64,000 bases of DNA from Egicoccus halophilus (GTDB lineage Bacteria > Actinomycetota > Nitriliruptoria > Nitriliruptorales > Nitriliruptoraceae). Below the pieces are notes generated by a model. It had not been told where the DNA came from, ran no database searches, and saw nothing but the letters and a program-made list of their open reading frames with translations. Made by a program: the position numbers and the translations under genes. The stretch covers positions 2,046,001 through 2,110,000 of the forward strand of contig NZ_CP036250.1 in NCBI RefSeq assembly GCF_004300825.1, read 5' to 3'. Below, piece by piece: positions 34,026-47,759 of the stretch (within the stretch, counting starts at the first letter, position 1; every line of letters begins with the position of its first letter).

Positions 34026-34031
34026 TACCCT
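34026..34031 (+). promoter_or_regulatory. TACCCT -10 element placing the uvrB start at the mRNA 5' end
   Basis: TACCCT ends seven bases before the uvrB ATG (34038), and no Shine-Dalgarno sequence lies between. This spacing predicts a leaderless uvrB transcript. Confidence 0.45.
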
Positions 34032-34037
34032 CGCGAC

Positions 34038-36122
<2,085 letters not shown>

Positions 36123-36149
36123 GCCCCGTCGCGCCGCGGGCGTGCCGGC

Positions 36150-38678
<2,529 letters not shown>

Positions 38679-38682
<4 letters not shown>

Positions 38683-40976
38683 GGTCGGTCGCTTTCGTTC
38701 GAGCGCGGTCCGCCGGCGGCGGGATCGCGGTGCAGTCGCAGGGGACCACGGGGGGCGATGGTGACCGCGGCGGTCGGGGAGGGGTCGCCGTCGACGGCCC
38801 GCAGCGGGCGCTGCAGGACCACGTCGAGCGCCTCGTCCAGCATCAGCCGCGCCAGGTGGGTACCGAGGCAGGTTCGTTGCCCGGCACTGAAGGGGATGTA
38901 GGTCCAGGCCCGGAATCCGGCGTCGAAGCGACGCGGATCGAACGTGTCCGGGTCACGCCACAACTCGGGACGGCGGTGGGTCAGCATCGGGCTGTAGAAC
39001 ACCAACGTCCCGACCGGGAGGCGCACCCCCTCGAACTCGGTGGCGCGGGCGACGCGGCGGGAGCCGATGAACCCGGGCGGATGCAGGCGCAGGACCTCGT
39101 CGACGGCCTGGCGTCGCCGCTCGGCCGGCTGCCACGCCGGATGGGCGGCCAGGTACCACAGCGCCCACGCCAGCGTGTGGGCCGAGGTGTCGAACCCGGC
39201 GGCGAGGCCGACCCGCAACTCCTCCACGGCGCCGGGGACCGTCGCCAGCGCCGCAGCCAGGTCGTCGGCCTGCGGGTCGTGCTCGCGTCGGCGCAGCTGG
39301 GCCGCCAGCTCCCGCCGCACCGCCCGGCGTGGACCGGGGCGGGGGACCAGCGCGGCCGGCATGCCCTGTTCGAGTGGGTGCAGGTACGCGGCGAGCAGGT
39401 CGTCGGGGAAGCTGCCGGAGAACAGTGCGGCGTTGAGCATCGCCGGCACGGCCTGCAACGACCACGCCAGCCCGTCGAACGACGTCGGCGGGTCGAGTGC
39501 CTCGACGGCCCCGCGGACGCGCGCGCGCAACCGTTCGACGTCGCGGAAGCGGGGCTCGAGCACCTGCCGCCGTGGCCGGTGCACCGGCGCGTCGGTGACG
39601 ATGATTCCGCCGGCGAGGTGGGGGATGAGCGCCGCCATGCTCCGACGGGCGACGAACGTCTCGCCGTCGCGCAGCACGAAGCGGTTCCAGGCCGGTGAGG
39701 TCCCGACGACGGCCGCCTTGCGTGGCAGCCGCAGCTCGAACAGCGGGCCGAGCTCGCTGCCCTCCTCGAGCAGCGCGAGCGGTTCGGTGCCCCAGCGGCC
39801 GAGATGGCCGTGGACGGGATGGCCGGCGGGGGACGGCAGTCCGGTCCCGTCCGAGGGGGTGAGCGGGCTGTCCGGGTGTCGATCCAGGACCGGGGTGTCG
39901 TCGAGCGTCCCGCCGACGTGGATGTCCCGTCCCTTCCAGCGTTGCCGGCGGCGCAGCGCTCCGGCCGCGACGGGCAGGCCGGCCACAGGGAGCAGCGGGG
40001 CGAGCAGCGCCTCGGCCGGGTGGCGCGTGGTGGTGGCCGCGACCAGCGCACGCTGCGCGACGCCCAGCGCCAGTGGCAGGCGCCACGCCCGCGACCGCGG
40101 TGCCAGCAACGCCGGCAGGGTGTAGGCGGCCAGGTGCCAGGCGATGTCCGCGACCAGGAGCGACCGTCTGCCGGCGTGGGCGGTCAGCAGGTTCTTGCCG
40201 AAGCCGGCCATCACCTCGCGGTAGCCGCGGTACATGCGGGTGTGCACGGTTCCGTCGCCGAGTGCCAGCGCCACCTCGTTGCCCTGGCGGCGCGCGAGCC
40301 GGCCGAAGGCGACGTCCTCGACGATGCGCCCGCGCACCGATTCCCAACCGCCGATGGCGTCGTAGATCTCGCGATGGATCGCGATGGCCTGGCCGTTCGC
40401 GGCGACCGCCAGCGGCGACACCTGCGCGTGCAGCAGCGGATAGGGCAGTCCGGACAGCAGCACTTCGTCGATCACGGGCACCGTCAACCGCTCACCCCAG
40501 GTCCGGGTGTCCTGGGAGGGGAAGATCGAGCCGACCCGGGACTCCTGTGCCTCGAGCTCGTCGAGGAAGCCGGCCAGCGCTCCCGGCTCCCAGTGCACGT
40601 CCGCGTCGGTGAACACCAGCCACTCACCGCTGGCGGCCTCGGCGAGCTGGTGCAGCGCCCACGCCTTGCCGAGCCAACCCGGAGGCAGCTCGCGCCCGGC
40701 CAGCACCTGCACCCCGGCGACGGCGGCGGCGACCTCGGCCGTGCCGTCCTCGGAGCCGTCGTCGAGGACGAGCACCTCGCCGGCACCCTGCGCGGCCAGC
40801 AACGGGAGCGTGTGCGGCAGGGTCGCGGCCTCGTCGCGGGCCGGCACGAGCACCGACACCCGGGAGAGGTCCGCCCGCTCGCTCGGTCGCAACCGGGGGA
40901 AGGTGCGCCAGTTGACGACGTTGACGGCCACGCGCACCGCCAGGAAGCCGGTGACGGCGTGCCGCAGCCCGTTCAT
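38679..40976 (-). CDS. Glycosyltransferase family 2 - cytochrome P450 fusion protein
   Basis: One 765-residue frame with two enzymes. Residues 1-350: family-2 glycosyltransferase, with VSVLVPARDEAATLP and LVLDDGSEDGT (donor binding), DxD-like FTDADVHWEPGAL (124-126), Glu-Asp in RGRIVEDVAFGRL, then hydrophobic helices to about 340. It resembles carotenoid glycosyltransferases of the CrtQ type. After a Pro/Gly/Asp linker (about 345-385), residues 385-765 are a complete P450: I-helix AGFDTSAHT (593-601), ExxR EVLR (627-630) and haem loop FSAGQRTCLG (Cys703). The linker contains no in-frame ATG, GTG or TTG, which argues against two separate proteins. Start and stop overlap the neighbouring carotenoid genes. 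Predicted role: oxidise a carotenoid and glycosylate it. Confidence 0.9.
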
Positions 40977-41698
40977 CGCACCCATTCGAGCACCTTCGTG
41001 CGCACGGAGGCGAACAGGAGCATCCCCTGCACGACCACCAGGTTCGTGACGAGGAAGAAGAGCGCCTCCTCGAGTGGCAGGGGCCCGAGTGCGATGCCGG
41101 TGGTGAAGCGCTCGCTGATCGACCAGATGCCGTTCGCGATCGCGAAGCCGTCGGCGAACCACAGGTACACCGTCGGGACGACCCAGGCCGGCCACAGCTG
41201 CCGGAGACGGTCGGCGAGCCAGCGGCCGCCGAACCACCACTGCAGGGCCAGTGGCGGCCCGATCCAGGCCAGGATGAGCCCGAGGTACCGGGTCGGCTCG
41301 GGAACGACGAGTGCTGCCGAGGCCAGGATCCCGACGCCCCAGGCGAGCACCGTCACGCGGCTCGCGCGCTCGGTCGGCGGGGGCGGCGCCAGCAGTTCGG
41401 CACGCTGCATCAGCAGGATCGTCCAGCCGCCGGTCAACAGCGTCTGCAGCCCGAAGAACAGGTACTCCTCGACGGGGACGTACCAGATGGTGCCGAGCAC
41501 GCGACCGTCGCCGTACCCCCACACCTCGCTGGCGACGAGGTAGTTGTCCCAGGGAGTGGTCCACACGTAGGCGATGACGACGAGCGTGGCGAGGCCGGCG
41601 CCCAGCCAGGGCCGCTGCCGCAGTGCACGGGTCACCGGCACGGCCAGCAGTACGAGCAGGGGCAGCAGGAAGACGAGGTGGAACTGCAGGTAGGTCAC
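40973..41698 (-). CDS. crtYcd: Two-domain lycopene cyclase (CrtYc-CrtYd fused type)
   Basis: Membrane enzyme that closes the end rings of lycopene. 241 residues contain two tandem copies of the small lycopene-cyclase domain that in corynebacteria are separate CrtYc/CrtYd (or CrtYe/CrtYf) subunits. Each copy has its acidic motif: domain 1 WDNYLVASEVWGYG and VPVEEYLFF (about residues 50-85), domain 2 LWFADGFAIANGIW and LPLEEALFF (about 180-215). About six to seven membrane helices. This is the layout of haloarchaeal and some bacterial enzymes. GTG start overlaps the crtB stop (GTGA) and its stop overlaps the next start (ATGA). Beta versus epsilon ring type cannot be read. Confidence 0.9.
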   Translation of the reverse strand: MTYLQFHLVFLLPLLVLLAVPVTRALRQRPWLGAGLATLVVIAYVWTTPWDNYLVASEVWGYGDGRVLGTIWYVPVEEYLFFGLQTLLTGGWTILLMQRAELLAPPPPTERASRVTVLAWGVGILASAALVVPEPTRYLGLILAWIGPPLALQWWFGGRWLADRLRQLWPAWVVPTVYLWFADGFAIANGIWSISERFTTGIALGPLPLEEALFFLVTNLVVVQGMLLFASVRTKVLEWVR

Positions 41699-42606
41699 CG
41701 CGCGGCTCCGGCGCGCGACCCGAGCAGGGTCGGCGAACGACCGGTGGCGGAGGCGTCGGGCCGCCCGGCACGCGCCAGGGTGCGGGCACTGCCGAGCAGG
41801 CGGGCCCGTCGGGCGCCGGGGACCGAGGCGCGGCGGCGCAGGTTGTCCCAGCGGCTCGCACGCAACTCGTCGAGGATGCCGCGGTACTGGACGGCGGCGT
41901 ACGCGACGGCGGTGCGGTGGGCGGTGAGGTGGCCGAGACCGGCCAGGCCGATCTCGTAGCGACGCTCGGCCTCGTGAGCGAGATGCTCCATGAGTCGCAG
42001 GTAGCCGGTGTCGCGCACGTCGTTCCTCAGGTGGTCGAGCGTGACACCGTAGGCGGTGAGCAGTTCGGCGGGCAGATACACCCGGTCGCGTGCGAGGTCC
42101 TCGCCGACGTCGCGCAGACAGTTGGTGAGCTGCATCGCCCGACCGAGCTGGTCGGCGGCGTGTTCGGCCTCCGGACCGGCGGCACCGCAGATCGGCGCGA
42201 CCATGAGCCCGACCGCTCCGGCGACGCGGTAGCAGTAGGTGTCGAGTTCCGCGAGCGTCGGAACCCGCACGGGACCGAGGTCCGAGCGGAAGCCGTCGGC
42301 CAGCGCGTGGAAGGCCGGCCGCGGCACCGGATAGCGGCGGACCGCCCACGCCAGCGCCCGCTCCCACGGTGCCACCGGTCGTCCGAGGTAGGCCTGCTCG
42401 ACGCGTGTCTGCCAGGCGGCGACGGCCTCCTGCGGTCGCGCGCTGAGGTCCGCCGCGTCGTCGCCGATACGGCAGGCCGCGTACACCGCCCGGGTGGCGC
42501 GGCGGCGCTCACCGCTCATCAGACAGGTGCCGAGCCAGAAGGTCGTCGAGTGCTGCCGGATGACGGCGGTGACCTCCGGCCAGACCGTGTTCGAGGGCCG
42601 GCTCAT
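41695..42606 (-). CDS. crtB: Phytoene synthase (squalene/phytoene synthase family)
   Basis: Head-to-head condensation of two geranylgeranyl diphosphates to phytoene. 303 residues with early motif HSTTFWLGTCLM, the first Asp-rich IGDDAADL, YCYRVAGAVGLM and the second Asp-rich LTNCLRDVGEDLARDRVYLP. The pairing with CrtI and lycopene cyclase supports phytoene rather than squalene as product. The C-terminal 40 residues are Arg/Ala-rich and beyond the enzyme fold. ATG overlaps the prenyl-synthase stop (ATGA). Confidence 0.94.
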   Translation of the reverse strand: MSRPSNTVWPEVTAVIRQHSTTFWLGTCLMSGERRRATRAVYAACRIGDDAADLSARPQEAVAAWQTRVEQAYLGRPVAPWERALAWAVRRYPVPRPAFHALADGFRSDLGPVRVPTLAELDTYCYRVAGAVGLMVAPICGAAGPEAEHAADQLGRAMQLTNCLRDVGEDLARDRVYLPAELLTAYGVTLDHLRNDVRDTGYLRLMEHLAHEAERRYEIGLAGLGHLTAHRTAVAYAAVQYRGILDELRASRWDNLRRRASVPGARRARLLGSARTLARAGRPDASATGRSPTLLGSRAGAAR

Positions 42607-43691
42607 ACGGCCACCGTCGCGGCCTCGGGGACCGGGACCGTCCCTGACGCGACCACCCCGGACGACCGGGTGTCCGACGCGCCGGCACCGGACGGCACGG
42701 CCGCCGAGGCGGTGCCGGACGGGACGAGGGAGCGCGCCAGCTCGCGCAACCCGTGTCGGGCCCCGCCGTCGGGTAGCACGGCGAGATGGTCGTCGGCCCG
42801 CGCGAGGAGGCGGTCGACGGTCGCCTCCGCACGTTCCAGTGCCCCCGACGTCCGCACGATGTCGATGGCCTCCTCGACCACGTCCGCGGGATGCGGAGGT
42901 GGCGCGGCCAGCACCCTACGCAGGTGCCGGCCGGCGTGCCCTTCCACGGCATCGAGCACCGGCCAGGTGTAGACGCCGAGGCGAAGGTCGTTCCCGACGG
43001 GTTTGCCCGTGTCGTCCGCGGTCGCGGTCAGGTCCAGCAGGTCGTCGGCCAGCTGGAAGGCCACGCCGAGCGTGCGGCCCCACGCCTCGGCAGCCTGTCG
43101 TCGCACGGATGTGGCGTCCGCGACGGCCGCGCCGACGTGCGCCGCGGCGGCCAGCAGGGAGGCCGTCTTGCCGTCGACGACGTCGAGGTAGGCGGCGACG
43201 CCGCCGTCGAGACGGCCCAACAGCAACGTCTCGTGCCGCTCGCCCTCGACCAGGCGACGATAGGTACCGGCGAGCACGCCCGGGGTCTCGCTGCCGGCGG
43301 CCGCGGCCGACGCGAACGCGAGCGCCGTGAGCCGGTCCCCGGCCAGGACGGCCAGCCGCTCACCCCACGTGGCGTTCACGCTGGGAACGCCACGCCGGGT
43401 GCTGGCGGCATCGATCACGTCGTCGTGGTAGAGCGTGGACAGGTGCAGCAGTTCACAGGCCATGGCGGCGTCGAGGAGCCGCTCCGGAGGGGTCGGCGAC
43501 ACCGACGCACCGACCAGCAGGGTCACCAGCGGCCGGAACCGCTTGCCTCCCGCAGCCAGCAGGTGATGACCGGTGCGGTCCGCCAGGGCCACGGGAGAGC
43601 TCACGGCGGTCGCGAGACCGTCCTCGACCTCCTGCAGCCTGCTGGTCAACCAGTGCCGCAGGGGGGCGTCGATGTGTGCGATGGCGTCCAC
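42603..43691 (-). CDS. crtE: Polyprenyl (geranylgeranyl-type) diphosphate synthase
   Basis: Chain-elongating trans-prenyltransferase supplying the C20 precursor for phytoene. 362 residues from GTG 43691, preceded by GGGAAG. It has GGKRFRPLVTLLVG, first Asp-rich motif LYHDDVIDAASTRRG, GDRLTALAF, and second Asp-rich motif FQLADDLLDLTATADDTGKPVGNDL. Residues near 320-362 are a low-complexity Ser/Ala/Pro tail. First gene of the operon; 139 bases separate it from a divergent gene. Product length (C15, C20 or longer) is inferred from context only. The frame is open further upstream, but the first 50 residues there show no similarity. Confidence 0.88.
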   Translation of the reverse strand: MDAIAHIDAPLRHWLTSRLQEVEDGLATAVSSPVALADRTGHHLLAAGGKRFRPLVTLLVGASVSPTPPERLLDAAMACELLHLSTLYHDDVIDAASTRRGVPSVNATWGERLAVLAGDRLTALAFASAAAAGSETPGVLAGTYRRLVEGERHETLLLGRLDGGVAAYLDVVDGKTASLLAAAAHVGAAVADATSVRRQAAEAWGRTLGVAFQLADDLLDLTATADDTGKPVGNDLRLGVYTWPVLDAVEGHAGRHLRRVLAAPPPHPADVVEEAIDIVRTSGALERAEATVDRLLARADDHLAVLPDGGARHGLRELARSLVPSGTASAAVPSGAGASDTRSSGVVASGTVPVPEAATVAV

Positions 43692-43799
43692 GCGGCTCTT
43701 CCCGACGGCGATCGTTGCATCGTGCAGACATTCGGTGCCCGCCCGCCCGTGGATTGACGGCCGATCGACCGGGCCCGGAGCGCCCGGGGCGGACACCGC

Positions 43800-43805
43800 T
43801 AGGCT
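43800..43805 (+). promoter_or_regulatory. TAGGCT -10-like element
   Basis: TAGGCT lies 31 bases before the GTG of the small membrane protein gene and matches the hexamer seen before other genes. The carotenoid operon promoter must lie in the same 139-base divergent gap. Confidence 0.4.
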
Positions 43806-43830
43806 TCGCGCGCCGAGCAGGAGGTCACCG

Positions 43831-44232
43831 GTGGACATCCTCACCACGATCCACCAGTTCGCGGGCTACGTGATCGCGCTCGTCGTGCTCGCTTCGGCGA
43901 CGGCCGCTTTCGGGCGCGCCCACGACGCCCGCGAGTTCACCGCCGGCCCCTACGTGGCCGCCGCCGTCCTGCTCGACGTGCAGGTCACGCTCGGGCTGGT
44001 GATCTACGGCGTGGGTGGCTACTGGGACCATGCCTCGCCGCTGCTGCGCTACGTGCACCCGCTGCTGGCCGTGCTGGCGTTGGTCGCCGCGCACGTGGGC
44101 GTGCGACGGGGACGTGCGCAGCGGATGGCCGCCGAGGCCCATCAGGCGGCGGGTCGCGGGCTGCTCGTGGCGCTCGTGCTCGTCTTCGGTGCCGTCATGG
44201 CCTCCACGGTCGGTGTCCGCGGCCTGATCTGA
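43831..44232 (+). CDS. Small four-helix membrane protein of unknown function
   Basis: 133 residues with four predicted membrane helices, GTG start with a strong AGGAGG site seven bases upstream. Histidines occur at helix edges (ILTTIHQFAGYVIAL near the start, LLRYVHPLLAVLALVAAHVG in helix 3, EAHQAAGRGLLV), a pattern seen in small haem-binding b-type membrane proteins. The similarity is not strong enough to assign. Divergent from the carotenoid operon and about 95 bases before the histidine kinase on the same strand. Confidence 0.7.
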   Translation: MDILTTIHQFAGYVIALVVLASATAAFGRAHDAREFTAGPYVAAAVLLDVQVTLGLVIYGVGGYWDHASPLLRYVHPLLAVLALVAAHVGVRRGRAQRMAAEAHQAAGRGLLVALVLVFGAVMASTVGVRGLI

Positions 44233-44325
44233 CCCCCTGCGGCCGGTGGGGACACCGAGGCTCCGGGCACACGCGACGCGGTACCGTGCCGGGTCGGTCG
44301 CAGCGGTCAGACAGAGGTGCGGGTC

Positions 44326-45735
44326 GTGGAGCAGGTCCCGGGCAGTGGTGGCCCGGCATCTTCCGTGGTCGGTGACGCGGTGGGGGACCACCTCGTCGGC
44401 TTCTACGACGACGAGGGTCACCTGGAACGGGCGGTCGTGTCGTTCCTGACGCCCGGACTGGAACAGGGCGGTGCCGGCGTGATCGTCGCGACGCCCGCGC
44501 ACCGGACGCGGTTCGTCACGGCGCTGCGTCGGGCGGGCGTCGACGTCGACGACGCGCTCGCGGACGATCGACTGGTCGTGCTCGACGCCAGTGACCTGAT
44601 CGAGGCGTTCCTCCGCGACGGAACGCCGGATCCGGACGAGTTCCGCCGCAGCGTCGGCGACGTGATGGCGCGGGCCGGACAGGGCGGTCGCCCGGTGCGC
44701 GTGTTCGGCGAGATGGTCGCCCTGCTCTGGGAACGCGGCAACGTCCCGGCCGTCATCGCCCTCGAGGACGCCTGGAACCGACTGGCGGACGAGCATCCCT
44801 TCGCGCTGTTCTGTGCCTACCCGATCCACGCCTTCGACGACTCGGCCGCCGCCGAGGCGTTTCGTGCCGTCGTCGACTGCCACTCGCACGTGCTGCCCTC
44901 GGAGGCGCTGGACGACGACGGCGGTCCGAACACGTCCGCGCGGCTGGTCGCCCTGCTCGAACAGCAGGCCAACGCGGAGCGCGCCGAGCGGGACCGGCTG
45001 CAGGTGCGGCAGGGGGAGCTGGAAGCCGAACTCGAGCGGTTGCGCGACCTGGATCGGCTGCGCAACGAGTTCGTCTCGATGGTCGTCCACGACATCCAGA
45101 GCCCGGCCACGGTCGTCGCGGCCCTGCTCGAGCTGCTGCGGAGCAACTGGGCGTCGCTTCCGGCCGACGCGGTCGAGGAGCACCTGGCCACTGCGCTGGA
45201 GAGCATCCGGCGGGTGGAGCGGCTCACCAGCGACATCCTGACGGTGGCCCGCATCGACTCCGGTCAGTTCAGCTACGTCCTGCGGTCGCTGGACCTGCGC
45301 AGCGTCGTCGAGCAGGCCGTCACGGGGGTTCGCGACGCGACCGGACGCCACATCGAACTGTCGGCGCCGTCGGACCTCGCGCCGGTGTGCGCCGATGCCG
45401 ACCGGCAGCTGCAGGTGCTGACCAACCTGCTGACCAACGCGGTGAAGTTCTCGGCCGAGGGCACGGTCGTCACCGTCGCGATCGAACAGCAGACGGACCG
45501 GCAGCTGGTCCACGTCCGCGACGAGGGCATCGGCATCGCCCGCAACGAGCAGGTGGCCCTGTTCCTGCCGTTCTCGCGCCTGCATGACCGGCGCGACCGC
45601 CAGGCCCGCGGCACCGGTCTGGGACTGCACACCGCCAAGGCGCTGGTCGAGGGGCAGGGCGGGCGCATCTGGGTCGACAGCGAGCCGGGCAAGGGCTCGA
45701 CCTTCACCTACACCGTGCCGCTCGCCGACACCTGA
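44326..45735 (+). CDS. Sensor histidine kinase with N-terminal MEDS domain
   Basis: Soluble two-component kinase of about 469 residues. Residues about 20-180 form a MEDS domain (DHLVGFYDDEGHLERAVVSFLTPGLEQGGAGVIVATP, RVFGEMVALLWERGN), found in sensors of methanogen and actinobacterial regulators. A coiled linker leads to HisKA with phospho-acceptor His255 in MVVHDIQSPATVV. The ATPase domain has NLLTNAVKFS, VRDEGIGIA and GTGLGLHTAKALVEGQGG. No response regulator is adjacent, so it is an orphan; the stimulus is unknown. GTG 44326 is preferred because AGAGG lies eight bases upstream; GTG 44317 is in frame. Its 3' end overlaps the convergent methyltransferase gene by 28 bases. Confidence 0.9.
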   Translation: MEQVPGSGGPASSVVGDAVGDHLVGFYDDEGHLERAVVSFLTPGLEQGGAGVIVATPAHRTRFVTALRRAGVDVDDALADDRLVVLDASDLIEAFLRDGTPDPDEFRRSVGDVMARAGQGGRPVRVFGEMVALLWERGNVPAVIALEDAWNRLADEHPFALFCAYPIHAFDDSAAAEAFRAVVDCHSHVLPSEALDDDGGPNTSARLVALLEQQANAERAERDRLQVRQGELEAELERLRDLDRLRNEFVSMVVHDIQSPATVVAALLELLRSNWASLPADAVEEHLATALESIRRVERLTSDILTVARIDSGQFSYVLRSLDLRSVVEQAVTGVRDATGRHIELSAPSDLAPVCADADRQLQVLTNLLTNAVKFSAEGTVVTVAIEQQTDRQLVHVRDEGIGIARNEQVALFLPFSRLHDRRDRQARGTGLGLHTAKALVEGQGGRIWVDSEPGKGSTFTYTVPLADT

Positions 45736-46439
45736 CACGCGTGGCGGCGGGCGACGAGCCAGGCTTCGTGCCGGCCTCGGGAGCGCCAGCCCTCGGAGAT
45801 CTCGAGGACCTCGAGGTCGGGCCAGCTGGCGGCGAGCCGGCCGAGCTCGCCGTCCTCCAGCAGCCAGCGTCGCGACGGCCGGTCGTGGCGTTCGAGGTTG
45901 GTGACGGTCGGCTGGCAGACGAGCAGAACGCCGCCCGGTGCGAGTCGGCCCGCGGCCTCGGCCCAGACCGCCCGGTCGAGGAAGTCGGAACTCAACACCA
46001 CGTCCCACGGTCCGTCCGGCGGCCCGTCCACCGACAGGTCGGCTCGGTGCACCTCGAGGGCGACCCCCGCGGCCGCGGCCGCGTGCCTGGCCCGGCGGCA
46101 CGCCTCGTCGGAGACGTCCACCAGGATGGTGTCCAGGCCGCGGCGCGCCAGCCAGACCGCGTGGCGGCCCGTGCCTCCCGCGAGGTCGAGCGCACGACCG
46201 GAGGTCGGGAGGTGGGAGGCCCGGTCGACGACGAAGGCGGCCGGCGCCGCCGGCGCGTCGCGCGCGGCGTGTCGGACGTTCCACCGCCGGCGCGCGTCGT
46301 CGGCGCTCCGCGCCGGGTCCGCCTCGACCGTCCCGGCCTCGGCGGACAGCCGCGCGGCGTCGTCGTCGCGACCGAGCCGGCGGAACCGCGCGGCAGCGGC
46401 GCGACGGAGCTCGTCGCGGACGGTGGCTGCGAACGACAT
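45708..46439 (-). CDS. Class I SAM-dependent methyltransferase
   Basis: 243 residues. The N-terminal 60 are charged helix; the Rossmann domain then shows motif I ALDLAGGTGRHAVWLARRG, the acidic ribose-binding end TILVDVSDEAC, VALEVHRADLS and DVVLSSDFLDR, with RLAPGGVLLVCQP following. It resembles the TehB/methyltransf_11 class that acts on small molecules; the substrate is not identifiable. It terminates inside the end of the convergent kinase gene, an arrangement that would give overlapping antisense transcripts. Confidence 0.85.
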   Translation of the reverse strand: MSFAATVRDELRRAAAARFRRLGRDDDAARLSAEAGTVEADPARSADDARRRWNVRHAARDAPAAPAAFVVDRASHLPTSGRALDLAGGTGRHAVWLARRGLDTILVDVSDEACRRARHAAAAAGVALEVHRADLSVDGPPDGPWDVVLSSDFLDRAVWAEAAGRLAPGGVLLVCQPTVTNLERHDRPSRRWLLEDGELGRLAASWPDLEVLEISEGWRSRGRHEAWLVARRHACQVSASGTV

Positions 46440-46507
46440 GACGGTGCCTCGTGGGCGTCGAGCTCCGGCCTTCGCGGACCGGAACGAGGCCACACCGTAG
46501 ACGTCGC

Positions 46508-46906
46508 TCAGTCCTCGGCGGGACGGAACTCCTCGAGGCGGGCGGGGAAGAACGTCAGGTCGAGCCCGACCCAGATCGACTTCGACCAGCCGTAGAGCAG
46601 GAACGGGACGATCCCGTTGAGGACCAGGCCGCCGTACAGCAGCGGGTTCCACGGCACGTCCGGCCACGTCAGCAGCATGCCACCGATGAACCACAACCCG
46701 AAGAAGATCAGCACGAGCGCGAAGATCACCGTCATCGCGCCGACCCAGTAGCCCTCCTCGCGCACGAACGAGAACCGGCAGGTCGGGCAGGACTCGTGCA
46801 GCTCGTTGAGACTGGCGAAGATGCCCCGGCTGCCGCAGTTGGGGCACCGGCCCCGCAACCCACGCACCAGCGGCGTGATCCGCGAACGCGGTGGGGACTG
46901 CTGCAC
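46508..46906 (-). CDS. DUF983 family membrane protein with zinc ribbon
   Basis: Small membrane protein (about 132 residues). It begins with a four-Cys zinc-ribbon-like knuckle, GRCPNCGSRGIF and ESCPTCRF, and then two or more membrane helices (YWVGAMTVIFALVLIFFGLWF; PLLYGGLVLNGIVPFLLYGW). This is the DUF983 pattern; function unknown. The start is ambiguous: GTG 46906 has GAAGG upstream, while GTGs at 46948 and 46954 would add 14 to 16 residues. Confidence 0.8.
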   Translation of the reverse strand: MQQSPPRSRITPLVRGLRGRCPNCGSRGIFASLNELHESCPTCRFSFVREEGYWVGAMTVIFALVLIFFGLWFIGGMLLTWPDVPWNPLLYGGLVLNGIVPFLLYGWSKSIWVGLDLTFFPARLEEFRPAED

Positions 46907-47044
46907 GCTGACGGCCTTCGGTGACGGATCGCCAGGATACGACGCCACGGACACGTCTTCAGCCTGCAGCGGCGACGTCCGCACGACTCCCGCGGGTCCC
47001 GCCGAGAGCCACCGCCCCGCAGGGTCCACCGGGCCCGGTGGACC

Positions 47045-47701
47045 TCACCAGCCGCGCTCGCGCCACTCCTGCAGCGAGGGGCGCTCGGCGCCGAGCGTGG
47101 TGTCGTCGCCGTGGCCCGGGTAGACCCAGGTCTCGTCGGGCAGGCGTCCGAACACCAGCTCCTCCAGCCCGTCCAGGATCCGCCGGTGGTTGTCGGCGTT
47201 GCCGAACGTGTTGCCGGGCCCACCGGGGAACAACGTGTCGCCACTGAACAGGTGGGGTCGCGACTCGCCGTGGACGAGGTACAGCAGCGAGCCCTCGGTG
47301 TGGCCGGGCAGGTGCAGGACCTCCACCTCGAGGTCGCCGACGGTCAGCGTCTCGCCGCCGGCGAGCTCCCGGTCCACCGCATGCGGGAAGAGCTCGCCGT
47401 CGCCCGGGTGACCCCACACCTCGATGCCGGCGTCGTCTCGGATGCCGTCCCAGGCCCGCACGTGGTCCCAGTGGCCGTGGGTCTGCACCGCCGCGAGCGG
47501 CGTGAACCCCTCGAGCGCCTGCCGCAGCCGCTCGGGCCGCGCGGCGACGTCGACCAGCAGGGCCTCCTGCGTGCGGGTGCAGGCGATCACGTAGCAGTTG
47601 TTGTCCATCTCCTCGACGCTGAGCTTGCGCACGAACAGGTGTCCGTCGACGCGGTCCTGCCAGTCGCCGTCGGGTTCGACGTGTCCGGTGTAGTCCTCCA
47701 C
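47045..47701 (-). CDS. Metallo-beta-lactamase-fold hydrolase
   Basis: 218-residue glyoxalase-II-like hydrolase. GTG start with strong GAGGAGG. Zinc motif THGHWDH, metal-bridging Asp in FSGDTLFPG, His in [13 protein letters not shown] and His in YPGHGDDTT. The N-terminal [24 protein letters not shown] is typical of the hydroxyacylglutathione-hydrolase branch. In an actinobacterium the thiol would more likely be mycothiol or another; the substrate is unproven. Confidence 0.9.
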   Translation of the reverse strand: MEDYTGHVEPDGDWQDRVDGHLFVRKLSVEEMDNNCYVIACTRTQEALLVDVAARPERLRQALEGFTPLAAVQTHGHWDHVRAWDGIRDDAGIEVWGHPGDGELFPHAVDRELAGGETLTVGDLEVEVLHLPGHTEGSLLYLVHGESRPHLFSGDTLFPGGPGNTFGNADNHRRILDGLEELVFGRLPDETWVYPGHGDDTTLGAERPSLQEWRERGW

Positions 47702-47759
47702 GGACGTCCTCCTCGTGCGGGTTGCGATCTCGTGCGTGTTGCGACGTGGTCGGTCGGGG

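Noticed and set aside
40977-41861. N-terminal extension of the GT-P450 frame back to 41861
   Set aside because: That stretch is the opposite reading of the lycopene cyclase gene and is Arg/Pro-rich. The ATG at 40976 overlaps the cyclase stop as ATGA and gives a normal glycosyltransferase start.
42603-43847. Longer prenyl synthase starting at 43847
   Set aside because: The extra 52 residues lie in the divergent promoter gap and have no similarity to prenyl synthases; GTG 43691 has a ribosome-binding site and gives a normal N-terminus.
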